From Dehalococcoidia bacterium (GTDB lineage Bacteria > Chloroflexota > Dehalococcoidia > Lucifugimonadales > Lucifugimonadaceae): a DNA stretch of 64,000 bases. Below are positions 49,135 through 59,645 of the stretch, piece after piece; within the stretch, counting starts at the first letter, position 1, and every line of letters begins with the position of its first letter. The notes under the pieces are model-generated. The model saw only the letters and a list, made by a program, of their open reading frames with translations, was not told the origin of the DNA and searched no databases. The position numbers and the translations under genes are program-made. The stretch lies in the NCBI GenBank assembly GCA_022824185.1, contig JAJEAU010000008.1, positions 81,274 through 145,273 of the forward strand, written 5' to 3'.

Positions 49135-49398
49135 TCAGCCTCTAAGGCCGAGAGCTTGGATCAAGGTTCGGTATCTGCCGACGTCTTCCTTGGCGAGGTA
49201 GCGGAGCAATCGCCGACGTTTGCCGACGATCATCTGCAAACCGCGTCGCCCTGCGGCGTCGTGTTTGTGGATCCTGAAGTGTTCGGTCAATTCACGGATT
49301 CGTTCCGTGAGGATTGCGATCTGGACCTCGGTGGAACCGGTGTCCTTTTCATGTTTGCGAAACTTCTCGATCGTCTGAGTCTTGATTTGGGCTTCCAA
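49135..49398 (-). CDS. rpsO: 30S ribosomal protein S15
   Basis: [54 protein letters not shown]. Confidence 0.98.
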   Translation of the reverse strand: MEAQIKTQTIEKFRKHEKDTGSTEVQIAILTERIRELTEHFRIHKHDAAGRRGLQMIVGKRRRLLRYLAKEDVGRYRTLIQALGLRG

Positions 49399-49972
49399 TC
49401 TTTTCTCTTTCGTGCCAGCGCTGATCGCGAGTTTGGATTCTTAGACGATCTTCCCTAGCTCCGCCCTGCCAGCGCTTACTTAACTGTGTGTTCCTTATTT
49501 CTGCTAACTCGTTTAGCTCAAACCTCTAGGATACCATCTGCTGTCTTGGAATCTTGATTCCCACAACGGATTCGGCGAGTAAAGAGTTGTCAATCGAGGC
49601 ATGCACCGCGTTGTGCAGTTGGTCGAAATACGCCCAAAGAAGCAGATTCATGTAGCGCGCGAGATGCGTTATTTCGTATAACATGCACCTATCGTGGCGA
49701 GGATCGTTCGTCTTTGCGGTGAATAAGGCTTGATGGTTGCAAGAGCTGTCTTGACACGCGCGCTTGAGCAGGCATAAGATTATTCATGATGCATCGAAGG
49801 GGGTCCACGGCTGAGTGCGGCTGAATCCCGTGCTTCGATGTTCGCATCGTGGTTTGAGGTTCAGGAAGTTCCGAACGCCGACGACCACGGTAAATGTTGC
49901 TTAACGGCAAACAAGTAATCTGAAACATCAGATTGGAGGACGGGTCCTGCATGTAAAGCTTCGCGGATCCCG

Positions 49973-50773
49973 ATGGACACAATGCAAGACTTCATACAAG
50001 AAAATCGATTCGTTTCGGCCCTGGCCGCGGTGGTGGCTATCACACTCATCATCGCGATCATCGGCACAACCGTCGGTGGACCGCAGGGTGAACCCGGACT
50101 TCCGGGTGCTCCCGGTGCGCCGGGTAACCCAGGTGAGTCAGGCGCTCCGGGCGAGCCGGGTGCCCCGGGTGAGCCGGGTGCTCCGGGCGAGCCGGGTGCT
50201 CCAGGTGAGCCGGGCGAGCCGGGCATAGCTGGTGACCCAGGTGCTCCGGGCGCTCCAGGTGAGCCAGGTGCTCCAGGTGAGCCGGGTGCTCCAGGCAAGC
50301 CAGGCCTCCAAGGCCCGCAAGGTATTCCAGGTCTAGCCGGTGTGCCGGGCCCGCCAGGCAACCCTGGCCCGCAAGGCGCGTCGGGTCCGCAAGGTGAACC
50401 CGGAGACCCGGGTCCTCCAGGCGCTCCTGGCCCTCCGGGCTCTGACAATGCCGCCGACATCCAGGCGCTCGACACGACGTTCGCCATCCCGACGGTCATC
50501 TACGTCGCAGCTGGCACGCCAGTCGACATCATCGGTTCGGGCTTCAGGTCAGGCGAAGCGGTTTCATTGACCGTTTCCGGTGCCACGGTAGACGACTCGA
50601 TCGGCAGTGCGACTGCTAACTCCAGCGGTGCGTTCTCGGTGCGTGTCACCCTCGACTCCGGCACCTACGGCGCTGGCAGCGTGAGCTCCTTGGTAGCGAC
50701 CGGTGATGCCGGTTCACGAGCAACCACCTCGCTGGTTATCGTCAACGCCAAGGGCGACCAACCCGGTCAATAG
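49973..50773 (+). CDS. TM-anchored collagen-like protein with C-terminal Ig/IPT-like domain
   Basis: TM segment [18 protein letters not shown], about 40 uninterrupted Gly-X-Y triplets, then [28 protein letters not shown]... Confidence 0.88.
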   Translation: MDTMQDFIQENRFVSALAAVVAITLIIAIIGTTVGGPQGEPGLPGAPGAPGNPGESGAPGEPGAPGEPGAPGEPGAPGEPGEPGIAGDPGAPGAPGEPGAPGEPGAPGKPGLQGPQGIPGLAGVPGPPGNPGPQGASGPQGEPGDPGPPGAPGPPGSDNAADIQALDTTFAIPTVIYVAAGTPVDIIGSGFRSGEAVSLTVSGATVDDSIGSATANSSGAFSVRVTLDSGTYGAGSVSSLVATGDAGSRATTSLVIVNAKGDQPGQ

Positions 50774-50835
50774 GATCATTTGAGAGGTGGAACCGACGGC
50801 AACGTCGGCTCCACCCTCAATATCCGTCCCCAACT

Positions 50836-50872
50836 AAAGCACTTTAGAGGTTTAAGGCCTCTAAAGTGCTTT
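50836..50872 (+). terminator. Rho-independent terminator after the collagen-like gene
   Basis: Perfect 15-bp stem aaagcactttagagg / cctctaaagtgcttt, 7-nt loop, T-rich 3' end. Confidence 0.9.
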
Positions 50873-51272
50873 TGCGTGTCTGGAATCATTTGCGGGACTG
50901 TGCGGTTTAATGATGCCCCGTGCCGCGTGAAATCAGGGGTGATGCTGTTCCCTAGATCGTCCGGTTAGCGATCGCCGGTTTCTCATACCGTGACCGTGGA
51001 TCGACTTCGGCGCCTCTCACTCCGAGTGACGCCGCCACCTAGGACCGAAGTTGGGTAGCGTTCGAGGCAGCCGATTTGATCCTTGGACTAAGTTTGTGGT
51101 CTTTAGCGAGCACATTGGATTGCCGACCATTGACACATCTCGATGGAGGTTTGCGCTGCCTCGACCGTCGACGGACGGGTAGGGACAAGGAGAACATGTC
51201 ACTCTGGCATGAAAACCGCCCCCTCCCCAGTCTGCAATCGTCAGCCGCCTGTTGCGTTGGCGTTCCAGATGG

Positions 51273-52229
51273 TTAGGCTTCGGCGTTTTCTTGGAGAAGG
51301 TTCGTATCGCTGAGGAGTTGCCCCATAAGGTTGCCGAAAGTCAAGATTCCTGCAACCTTGCCTTCCTCATCCAACATAACGGCGGTCTCGTCCATCCGGT
51401 CGCTGAACTCGTCGAACAGTGTAGCAACGTGCTGGGTTACGGGAACTGGGAAGGTTGAATGGCTAATCCACTCTCGACACACAGGCGAGGCCACGCCGTT
51501 CTCTCGCAAGCCCTGCAAAGCGTCTGCCCGATCGATTGTGCCCAAGACTTCGTCAACGGTTTTGTCGTAGACGACTACATCGTCGAGATCCAATTGGTCC
51601 ATCATGTCCACTACGTCGTCCAAACGAGTGTCCGCGTGGACCGCGACCGTCTCGGAGATTGGCAGCATCACGTCGTCGGCCCTCAGGTCTTTCGATGAAA
51701 GGTTGTGTAGGACATTCAAGACGTTTTCTACCGGCTCGTCGGTTGCGTCACCAGTGTTTTCGACGTCGTTCATGTAGTTGGCGACTCGGTTCAGTCGGAG
51801 GCGTCTGCCGATGAATCTGGCGGGCCATATGATCGGCGCCAACCAAATTTTGACGTCCTCGTAACATGCCCCAGCCATCCTGTTTAATGCCATGCGGTAG
51901 GTGATTACGCCGATCAACACCGCTACGGCGACCACGAGCGGCAAGAGTAGGACATTGGACGGATCATAGACAGATTCGGCGGCGTGGTACGCCGAGATTA
52001 CGATGCCGATGAACGATGCGCTTCGAAACGTGGTGACCACGATTCTCGTTGCTCGGTAGTCGCCGGCGCTTCCCGGGTTCAAGTCGTCAGACGACTCTGT
52101 GGATGCCATGCCTAACATCGCGGCAAGACCATGCGGCTGCAGGACGCTAAGGGCCAGAGTCATTAGACCGTAGACGAGGGCCGAACCGACTAAAACGGCC
52201 CAAGGGAGCCATTCAACTACCATCGACAC
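51273..52229 (-). CDS. CNNM/CorC-like membrane protein with CBS domains
   Basis: N-terminal TM helices; NVLHNLSSKDLRADDVMLPISETVAVHADTRLDDVVDMM... CBS pair. Confidence 0.75.
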   Translation of the reverse strand: MSMVVEWLPWAVLVGSALVYGLMTLALSVLQPHGLAAMLGMASTESSDDLNPGSAGDYRATRIVVTTFRSASFIGIVISAYHAAESVYDPSNVLLLPLVVAVAVLIGVITYRMALNRMAGACYEDVKIWLAPIIWPARFIGRRLRLNRVANYMNDVENTGDATDEPVENVLNVLHNLSSKDLRADDVMLPISETVAVHADTRLDDVVDMMDQLDLDDVVVYDKTVDEVLGTIDRADALQGLRENGVASPVCREWISHSTFPVPVTQHVATLFDEFSDRMDETAVMLDEEGKVAGILTFGNLMGQLLSDTNLLQENAEA

Positions 52230-52363
52230 GCCCTCCAGACCAGACTAGATGTGAGCAACTTAAGCTGCCTAAAGGATCGTCCGCATCTTTCATTTCAAAT
52301 CCTGCCCTTGTAGATTGCACCGTGCTTCGCGCCCGGTGCGCCAAATCGTGTGGTTATCAACTC

Positions 52364-53182
52364 TCAAATCGATATCGATGCCATCTTTTGCGCCCTCGCA
52401 GGGACACCCAAAACCAATTCGCCGTCTTTTACGTCTTTGGTCACGACTGCGCCGGCACCTGTGCTGGCACCGATGCCAAGCCGCAATGGGGCGATCAGAA
52501 CACAACCGGCACCAATCGACACGCCGTCTTCGATCACCGTCTTCTGAACCTGATGCCCATCGAAGTTCGCGGTAACGGAACCAGCTCCGACGTTCACCTC
52601 GTTTCCCAGGACAGCGTCGCCGACAAATGAAAAGTGGCCGACTTTGGATCCTTCTCCAACAAGACTCGCCTTGACCTCCGCTTGCGTTCCGATATACGCA
52701 TCCACGCCGATTTCAGATCCTGCCCTTACTCGGCAGAAAGGTCCGACCTTGGCTTTGGCCGCAACGTGCGATGCTTCGACGATGGCGTTTGGGCCAATCT
52801 CCGCGCCGCCGAAAATGACGCTGTTACGGATCTCCGACCGACTCTTGATGAAGGCACCCGGTTTTACGTCTGAATGTTCGGTTACGGTCGAGAATGGTTG
52901 AACGGTGGCATCGGAACCTATCAAAGAGTCCTCGATGATGGCGTTGGGGCCGATTCGAGCGCCACGCCCGATGTGTGATTTGCCAGAGATCTGAGATCCT
53001 GCACCGATCCACGCTCCGGGTTCGATCAACGAATGGGCGTCCACATAAGCGGCATAGGGATCTTGAAACTCCACACCACGCGCTGCGGCCTCGGTGACTA
53101 CGGCATCAACAACACGCGCCTCACTGCAGCGACACGGTCTGTCGCTCGTACTTTCGCCAGGTTCTTCGCTTTCTGAAAGCAT
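52364..53182 (-). CDS. Left-handed beta-helix acyltransferase (GlmU C-terminal-like)
   Basis: Hexapeptide repeats: IEPGAWIGAGSQISGKSHIGRGARIGPNAIIEDSLIGSDATV...; no nucleotidyltransferase domain. Confidence 0.8.
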   Translation of the reverse strand: MLSESEEPGESTSDRPCRCSEARVVDAVVTEAAARGVEFQDPYAAYVDAHSLIEPGAWIGAGSQISGKSHIGRGARIGPNAIIEDSLIGSDATVQPFSTVTEHSDVKPGAFIKSRSEIRNSVIFGGAEIGPNAIVEASHVAAKAKVGPFCRVRAGSEIGVDAYIGTQAEVKASLVGEGSKVGHFSFVGDAVLGNEVNVGAGSVTANFDGHQVQKTVIEDGVSIGAGCVLIAPLRLGIGASTGAGAVVTKDVKDGELVLGVPARAQKMASISI

Positions 53183-53309
53183 ACGCAGATGCGCAACGGT
53201 GTCCGCAAATTGGATGCATGCGCCGTGTTTGATTAGACGATGCCGCGGACGATGGACGTAATCTTAACATCGCGCATCACGGGGACTGCAATAGCAGGCC
53301 GAGCACAGT

Positions 53310-55202
53310 TCAGGACTTCGTCGAAGGATCCTCGGTATCCGATCCGGTGTCGCCCCTGAATACCCGCCGCCAACGGCTGCTGAAGGTTGAACGCCATGTA
53401 TTCAACTCTGAACTGACCGCCTCGCGGAATTGCGGACCGTATTCGCCGATGTGTCTATACCGCCGTCGGCGTTGACGCGCGAGCACCCGAGGGTTGCGAC
53501 GTCTAAGCTGCCCAATCTCTGAGATCAACACTTGCCTCAAAGCTCGTGCGGCGCCGACAGGATTTCGATTTGCGCCGCCTTCTGGCTCCGCGATCAGTCG
53601 ATCGGCGATGCCCATGTGGTAAGCATCGGAAGAGGTTATCCGAAGGGAGCGAGCAACTTCTGGCGCTCGCGTCCGATCGCGCAGCTCGGTGGCTGCCCCA
53701 GCTTCGGGAGATATGGGGGTGTATATCGTGTTCTCCAACATCAGGAGGCGGTCGGCAATGCTAAAAGCTAACGCGGCTTCAGATCCGCCCTCCCCGATGA
53801 CGACGGAGACGACAGGGGTTTCAATCCCCAACATGACGTCGATCATTTCCGCGATTTCGCTGGCCAAACCGTTGAGTTCTTCGGTGACGCCAAGTTTGGG
53901 CCCTGGTGTGTCTACGAAAACGACCAATGGGAAACCGAAGTCGCCTGCCATCCTCGCTGCTCTTTGGGCTTTGTTGAAGCCATCGACGCCGATGCCGCCG
54001 CGATCCAAATCGGCGTAACCGAAATGTTCGGTAAACGATGCCGTGGATGCATCTTCGTCGCTCCCCTCCGCCGTGTCCCCGTCTATCAACCGTTCCTGAG
54101 CGACGACCATCACGGGGTAGATACCCAGATAGCCCATGCCAATCTTCACGCCTTCATCATCTGCCTTGAAACGGTCACCATGCAACTCAACGAAGTTGCG
54201 GAACACTGTTGGGATGAAATGGGACGCTCTGGGGCGGTCGGCTCGCCTGCTCAGGCGCACCGATTCCCATGCGTCGTGACGCGTAGGCCGGTAGCGGATT
54301 GAACGACGCCGCGTTTGCACGTCGTCCTTAACGCCTTTGTCGAATAGACCCAAGAGGGTGGCGAGTTGATCACGCTGGTGTTGCCTGCCTACAACCATGT
54401 CGAGGTGCCCGTGTGCCAGCATCGCCTCTGCATTGGCGTCGTCACCGACGTCGTGAGATTCTTCGATCTCGCGGAGTGTGCCCAACGACGCAAACGCTAT
54501 ATGCGCTCCCGGTTCACCGATGCGTATATCGGCCATTGAAGCGAAACTTGACAGAATCTGGCCTGAGGACGGGTTCGCCAAAACTGTGATCAACGGTAAC
54601 CCGCGCTCATTGAGCGTTTTGCATGCCGCGACTGTCTTCGCCATCTGCGTCAACGATAGGACGCCCTCCTGCAACCTTGCGCCACCACTGGTGGTAAACG
54701 CGACTACTGGGAGTCGCTGCTTGGCGGCATCTTCAAACATCCTCGCCACTTTTTCTCCAACCACCAACCCCATGCTGCCGCCCAAGAAACCGAAATCTAT
54801 AGCGATGATGGCGCAACGGGAACCACCGATCTCGCCAAATCCCGTAACTGCCGCTTCTGAAAGGCCGGTGCGTTCTTGATCATTGAGTACGCGCACTTGG
54901 TATGAAACGCGGGGAGAAAAGACCAACGGGTCGATGGACGTGATCCAACGATGCGTCTCGACGAAGGTTTCAGGATCGACCAAAGCGTCGATCCGCTCTC
55001 GAGCAGGAATGTTGTAATGGAATCCGCAACTAGGGCAGACGCGGAAGCGTTGAAATTCTTTTGAACCGTTGAGGTTCGTGCCGCAGACTAAGCAGTTGGT
55101 CAGTTGGCCCTGAAGGTCTACGGGAGATTGTTCCCCAACCTCCAAAACGTCAGCATCGTCTGAATCATCGCCGAATTCTGGGTATAGGGGTTTGATCGTC
55201 AC
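53310..55202 (-). CDS. Acetyl-CoA carboxylase carboxyltransferase, fused beta (AccD) + alpha (AccA)
   Basis: N-terminal zinc ribbon CLVCGTN...CPSCGFHY and AccD core; C-terminal AccA core FVELHGDRFKADDEGVKIGMGYLG. Confidence 0.93.
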   Translation of the reverse strand: MTIKPLYPEFGDDSDDADVLEVGEQSPVDLQGQLTNCLVCGTNLNGSKEFQRFRVCPSCGFHYNIPARERIDALVDPETFVETHRWITSIDPLVFSPRVSYQVRVLNDQERTGLSEAAVTGFGEIGGSRCAIIAIDFGFLGGSMGLVVGEKVARMFEDAAKQRLPVVAFTTSGGARLQEGVLSLTQMAKTVAACKTLNERGLPLITVLANPSSGQILSSFASMADIRIGEPGAHIAFASLGTLREIEESHDVGDDANAEAMLAHGHLDMVVGRQHQRDQLATLLGLFDKGVKDDVQTRRRSIRYRPTRHDAWESVRLSRRADRPRASHFIPTVFRNFVELHGDRFKADDEGVKIGMGYLGIYPVMVVAQERLIDGDTAEGSDEDASTASFTEHFGYADLDRGGIGVDGFNKAQRAARMAGDFGFPLVVFVDTPGPKLGVTEELNGLASEIAEMIDVMLGIETPVVSVVIGEGGSEAALAFSIADRLLMLENTIYTPISPEAGAATELRDRTRAPEVARSLRITSSDAYHMGIADRLIAEPEGGANRNPVGAARALRQVLISEIGQLRRRNPRVLARQRRRRYRHIGEYGPQFREAVSSELNTWRSTFSSRWRRVFRGDTGSDTEDPSTKS

Positions 55203-55348
55203 AGATAAATAGTTGATCCGCCGAGGGAGCCAAAGTACTCAGGTCAATACCCAGCATTTTATAGCCGCGATGTTAAAACCGCCTCAGCGGTCACTTAAAA
55301 AGGTGAGGCGTCGACAGGTGTGCAGCACCAAGGAGCGCTAAAGGGACT

Positions 55349-57940
55349 TTAGAGATTTGCGATGACTTGTCGGGGTTTCCCAGGTTCTCCCGGACCGACG
55401 ATGCCAGCCTCTTCCAGTTCGTCCATCAATCGCGCCGCACGAGGATATCCGATTCGGAGGCGACGCTGGAGCAGTGATGTCGAAAGCGTCTTTTGGCTTT
55501 TTGCCATCGTGGATGCCTGAATGAAGAGGGCATCCTCGTTGTCGCCTGACACGCCAGGCATCGAAAAGTCGGCGTCATCGTCGGCATCGTCGACATTGAG
55601 TTGGGGCAATGGCGGTGCGCCAACTTCTTTCCAAAAATCGACGATCGTCTCGATCTCTTCTTCCGCCAAGAATGCTCCTTGCACACGGACGGGTTGACTA
55701 AGGTCGATCGGCTTGTAGAGCATGTCGCCCTTGCCGAGGAGGCGATCGGCCCCAGTGGCGTCTAAGATGGTCCGGCTGTCGACTTGTGATCCGACGGCGA
55801 AGCTGATACGCGATGGGAAGTTGGCTTTGATCAACCCGGTCACGACATCAACAGAAGGCCGTTGAGTGGCGACGACAAGGTGCACGCCAGTGGCTCGTCC
55901 TAGCTGTGCCAGTCTCACGAGTAGCTGTTCCACCTCGTTGGATGCCGTGAGCATTAGGTCTGCCAACTCGTCGACGAGAATCAGCAAGTACGGCATTTTA
56001 ACCGTGTTCTTTTCGTTGTAGGTGCTTATGTTCTTCACGCCGGCTGCTTCGAGCGTTGAGAAGCGGTCCATCATCTCCTTCACGAGTGCCTTCAGCGCTT
56101 TGACGGCGAGTTCGGGTTCGACGATGACTGGAGTGTAGAGATGCGGGATTCCCTGATACGGCGTCAGTTCCACGCGCTTGGGATCGATCATCACCATCCT
56201 GAGTTGGACGGGTGTACGCGTCATCAGGAGACCGGTGACGATGGTGTTCATACACACGCTCTTGCCCGAACCGGTAGCTCCGGCGACTAGAGTGTGGGGC
56301 ATCTTCGAGAAGTCGGCCATCACCGGGTTTCCGCCGCTTCCCATCCCAAGTGGAACGGGCAATGCAGCGTCCGGAACAAACTCGGCCCATTCCTGTGAAT
56401 CCATCACGGTGCGGAGGTTGACTGGCGTGGGTCGAGCATTGGGAACTTCGATGCCGACGACTGAGGATCCTGGGACAACCGATTCGAAGCGAATGTTAGG
56501 CGATGAAAGAGCCAGAGCTATGTCTTTTTCGCGGTTGAGGATGGTGTCGACGCGTACGCGTTGCCGCGGAGCGTTTGAACGTGTGTTGTTTCCCTTCCAT
56601 CCGGGCTTCAGACCATACATCGTGACAGTCGGGCCGACCCTTACCTGGTCTACAGTCACGGCGATGCTGTGATCAGCGAGGGTTTCCTCAATGAGGTCAC
56701 TGGTGGCCTTGATCTCAGTGGTCGCCACGCCGCCCTTGGGTGGTATCGTCAAGAATTCAGTTGGCGGCAGGTGCCATGGAAACGTCTGCAGGGCGGCTTC
56801 GACCATAGCTCCCGAGGTAATCTGCTCCAGCACCTCTTCGGCTTCCTGACTGACAGTTTCGTCGACATCCTCGAAGTTCGATTCGGTTTCGAATTCGGGT
56901 ACGACGTCGTCGCTGATCTCAGTTGTTTCGCCTAACGCGCCGCCGACTTCGATAAAATCGTCGAGATCTTCTGTTTCTTCATCGGAAGTAATGAATGGTG
57001 CAACAGAACCTACTGTCTGCCACTCTTCATCGTCATTCGATGTGGTAGCGCCGACCTCCCTGTCATCCTCTTCGACAACAACTGTGTTTCCCATGATGAC
57101 TACGTCGTCATCGGCTACTACCGCTTCGGATTGAGTAGCCGATTCACTGGTGTGCGGTTCAAAATCGTGGTCTCGACGGCGGGATTTCGCGTAGTCGTAC
57201 AGATTGCTCGGCACGAAATCATCGCGCGGCGCGGGAGATTTAGGGTCTGAAGTCTTGCGGGATTTCGCTATGGTGGCTGACGCATCGCCCACTACGACGA
57301 ACAAGCTGGCGGTTGCGGATAATATGACCATCAGTCCAATCCAAGCTGTCTTGAACCCGATGGCGAATACCTTGGGGAACTGAAGCGCTGCACCGACTGT
57401 GAAAATCGCCCCGGCGCGCACCCAAGCCAATGCCTGTTGCCAAACTACCAGGTCGTAGCGATGCCAGTCCCATGGTTCGCGGGCGAGAATCTCGCCGAAA
57501 CGTCCACCCATGGTGGCTCCCGACGCAGCTCCGAGAGGTGCATCGAAGATGCCCAAAACGGTCGATCCCCCGACGACGACGATTATCGAGGAGATTGTCT
57601 CGCGGTATCGGCCGATGATCCAGCGCGTACGCGTAATCAGGAGATAGACAAAAAGAACGCTCCACAGTCCCAACGGCAGCGCGCCGTAGCCCACGTTTGC
57701 CATGATTTCATCGCGAAACAGGAACGATGCGATTCCAGCTGTGATGAATAGAACAAAGAAGACTGCGTGACGAATTAGTGATTTGTGGGTGATTGTTCCG
57801 TCAAGGCGGCTCGATTCGTTGGATTTGGTCGGTTTGGGATTTTCCGAGTGCTTCTCTCCGTCTTCACGGTCGGTCGACCGCGCTTGAGATTCTTCTTCAA
57901 GCCCGGTTTTGTCAGTCAGTGCGTCCAGGTTCAAGCTCAA
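55349..57940 (-). CDS. ftsK: FtsK/SpoIIIE DNA translocase
   Basis: TM N-terminus; PHTLVAGATGSGKSVCMNTIV; LILVDELADLM; C-terminal winged helix STSLLQRRLRIGYPRAARLMDELEEAGIVGP. Confidence 0.96.
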   Translation of the reverse strand: MSLNLDALTDKTGLEEESQARSTDREDGEKHSENPKPTKSNESSRLDGTITHKSLIRHAVFFVLFITAGIASFLFRDEIMANVGYGALPLGLWSVLFVYLLITRTRWIIGRYRETISSIIVVVGGSTVLGIFDAPLGAASGATMGGRFGEILAREPWDWHRYDLVVWQQALAWVRAGAIFTVGAALQFPKVFAIGFKTAWIGLMVILSATASLFVVVGDASATIAKSRKTSDPKSPAPRDDFVPSNLYDYAKSRRRDHDFEPHTSESATQSEAVVADDDVVIMGNTVVVEEDDREVGATTSNDDEEWQTVGSVAPFITSDEETEDLDDFIEVGGALGETTEISDDVVPEFETESNFEDVDETVSQEAEEVLEQITSGAMVEAALQTFPWHLPPTEFLTIPPKGGVATTEIKATSDLIEETLADHSIAVTVDQVRVGPTVTMYGLKPGWKGNNTRSNAPRQRVRVDTILNREKDIALALSSPNIRFESVVPGSSVVGIEVPNARPTPVNLRTVMDSQEWAEFVPDAALPVPLGMGSGGNPVMADFSKMPHTLVAGATGSGKSVCMNTIVTGLLMTRTPVQLRMVMIDPKRVELTPYQGIPHLYTPVIVEPELAVKALKALVKEMMDRFSTLEAAGVKNISTYNEKNTVKMPYLLILVDELADLMLTASNEVEQLLVRLAQLGRATGVHLVVATQRPSVDVVTGLIKANFPSRISFAVGSQVDSRTILDATGADRLLGKGDMLYKPIDLSQPVRVQGAFLAEEEIETIVDFWKEVGAPPLPQLNVDDADDDADFSMPGVSGDNEDALFIQASTMAKSQKTLSTSLLQRRLRIGYPRAARLMDELEEAGIVGPGEPGKPRQVIANL

Positions 57941-59609
57941 TTTCGGTCACCAAGATCAACGGCCTTCGCTTGGTTCTGCGATAGAAAAAACGACCCAAGC
58001 AGGCCCGTACTAATCGGTCCATCTCATTCCAATCTACGAGATCGGACAACACTGGTTCAATAGCTTGGGATAACGCTTGCGAGGCATCTCGGATCAGTCT
58101 GGCTTCATCTGACGTATCTATGAAACCAGAGGTGGCGATTCGCGGGCTGCCGACAAGGAAACCGTCCTCACGTGCCATGGCCACCATGACGACGCCGTCG
58201 CTGGCCAAAGACTTGCGTTCCTCCATGACGCTGGAATCGATGTCCCATTCGCCTTGGCCTTGGATGAGGATGTATCCAGCAGGCACACGGTCGATTACCG
58301 AGACGCCTTCGACGTCAAGTTCAAGGACATCGCCGTCGAGGATGAGATTCACGTTTTCTTCAGCGACGCCCATGTCGATCGCTATTTCGCGGTGCGCCTT
58401 CAACATGCGATACTCACCGTGGACTGGGGTGAAGTGTTCGGGCCTGAGTATGCTGAACATCGTCTTCAGTTCGTCCTGTTTGGCGTGACCTGAGACGTGG
58501 ACGGGGCGGGACCTTGCGGTTACGACGCGGACGTTTCTACGTGCGAGGTTGTTTAACACCTCGTTTACCGCGATCTCGTTACCCGGGATGGTTCTGGCGG
58601 ACAGGATTAGGGTGTCTTCTTCGACCAGTTTGATATCGCGGTGGTCGCCGCGCGCCATACGGGAGATTCCAGCTTCGAACTCGCCCTGGCTACCTGTGGT
58701 CATGATGATGACCTCATCGTCGGGTAGGCTATTGGCCTCAGCGACGGAGACGTTGATGCCGTCTGGGATGTGGAGGTGGCCCACCTCTTGCGCGAGCTTG
58801 GTGCTTTCGATCATGCTACGGCCAATGATGGCGACTCTTCGTCCGAGTTCATAGGCTGCGTCGACGACCATCTGAACTCTTGCGACCTGCGTGGAGAAAC
58901 TGGCGATGATCACGCGGCCGCGGGCTTCGGCGATTACGCGGTAGAGCGCCTCGGCGGCGATGCGATCGGACGCCGCTGCACCGTCGTCTTGAGCGTTGGT
59001 GGAATCTGACAGAAGCAAGCGGACGCCGCGCTGCCCGATTTCGCTCAGAGCTTGATAGTCGGTAGGCAAACCGAGCATCGGTTCGTTGTCGAATTTGAAG
59101 TCGCCAGTGTGGAGGATTCCTCCTTGCGGGGTGTCGAGGTAGATGCTGCAAGAGTCGGGGATGCTGTGGCAGACGCTAATCCATTGCACACCGAACTCGC
59201 CAAAGCGATAGTCGCGTTCTAGTCTGACGGTGTTGACCTGAACATTTGCAAGATCCCGCCCACCGGATTTTTTGAGTTCTCGTCGGATCATCTCTGCGGC
59301 GAAACGAGGCGCGTAGATCGGCGCCTTGACGATTCGCATCAGGTGCGGTATCCCGCCGATGTGGTCCAAGTGGCCGTGGGTGATGAGGACGGCTTTGACA
59401 CGGTCGCGATTCTGGCGGATGTACTCCATGTTCGGGATGACACGCTCAATCCCGGGAGTACTGTATTCGGGGAATTGAACACCGCAGTCGATAATCAACA
59501 GGTCATCGTCGGTTTCGATGACCATCATGTTCATGCCGACTTCGCCGAGTCCACCTAGTGGAATGACCCGTACCGCAGAATCGCCGTATTCAAAATCGTT
59601 ATCTACCAT
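57912..59609 (-). CDS. Ribonuclease J
   Basis: ITHGHLDHIGGIPHL; VLHTGDFKFD-like; SRPVHVSGHAKQDELKTMFSILRPEHFTPVHGEYRML. Confidence 0.95.
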   Translation of the reverse strand: MVDNDFEYGDSAVRVIPLGGLGEVGMNMMVIETDDDLLIIDCGVQFPEYSTPGIERVIPNMEYIRQNRDRVKAVLITHGHLDHIGGIPHLMRIVKAPIYAPRFAAEMIRRELKKSGGRDLANVQVNTVRLERDYRFGEFGVQWISVCHSIPDSCSIYLDTPQGGILHTGDFKFDNEPMLGLPTDYQALSEIGQRGVRLLLSDSTNAQDDGAAASDRIAAEALYRVIAEARGRVIIASFSTQVARVQMVVDAAYELGRRVAIIGRSMIESTKLAQEVGHLHIPDGINVSVAEANSLPDDEVIIMTTGSQGEFEAGISRMARGDHRDIKLVEEDTLILSARTIPGNEIAVNEVLNNLARRNVRVVTARSRPVHVSGHAKQDELKTMFSILRPEHFTPVHGEYRMLKAHREIAIDMGVAEENVNLILDGDVLELDVEGVSVIDRVPAGYILIQGQGEWDIDSSVMEERKSLASDGVVMVAMAREDGFLVGSPRIATSGFIDTSDEARLIRDASQALSQAIEPVLSDLVDWNEMDRLVRACLGRFFYRRTKRRPLILVTEIELEPGRTD

Positions 59610-59645
59610 GTTTCATCCTTGGGAGTTCTTCGGAGAGGATCGAGA

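Noticed and set aside
49861-50499. Minus-strand collagen-like ORF (GPxGxP repeats)
   Set aside because: Antisense mirror of the GGT/CCG-rich Gly-X-Y tract; the + ORF has a TM segment and a C-terminal domain.
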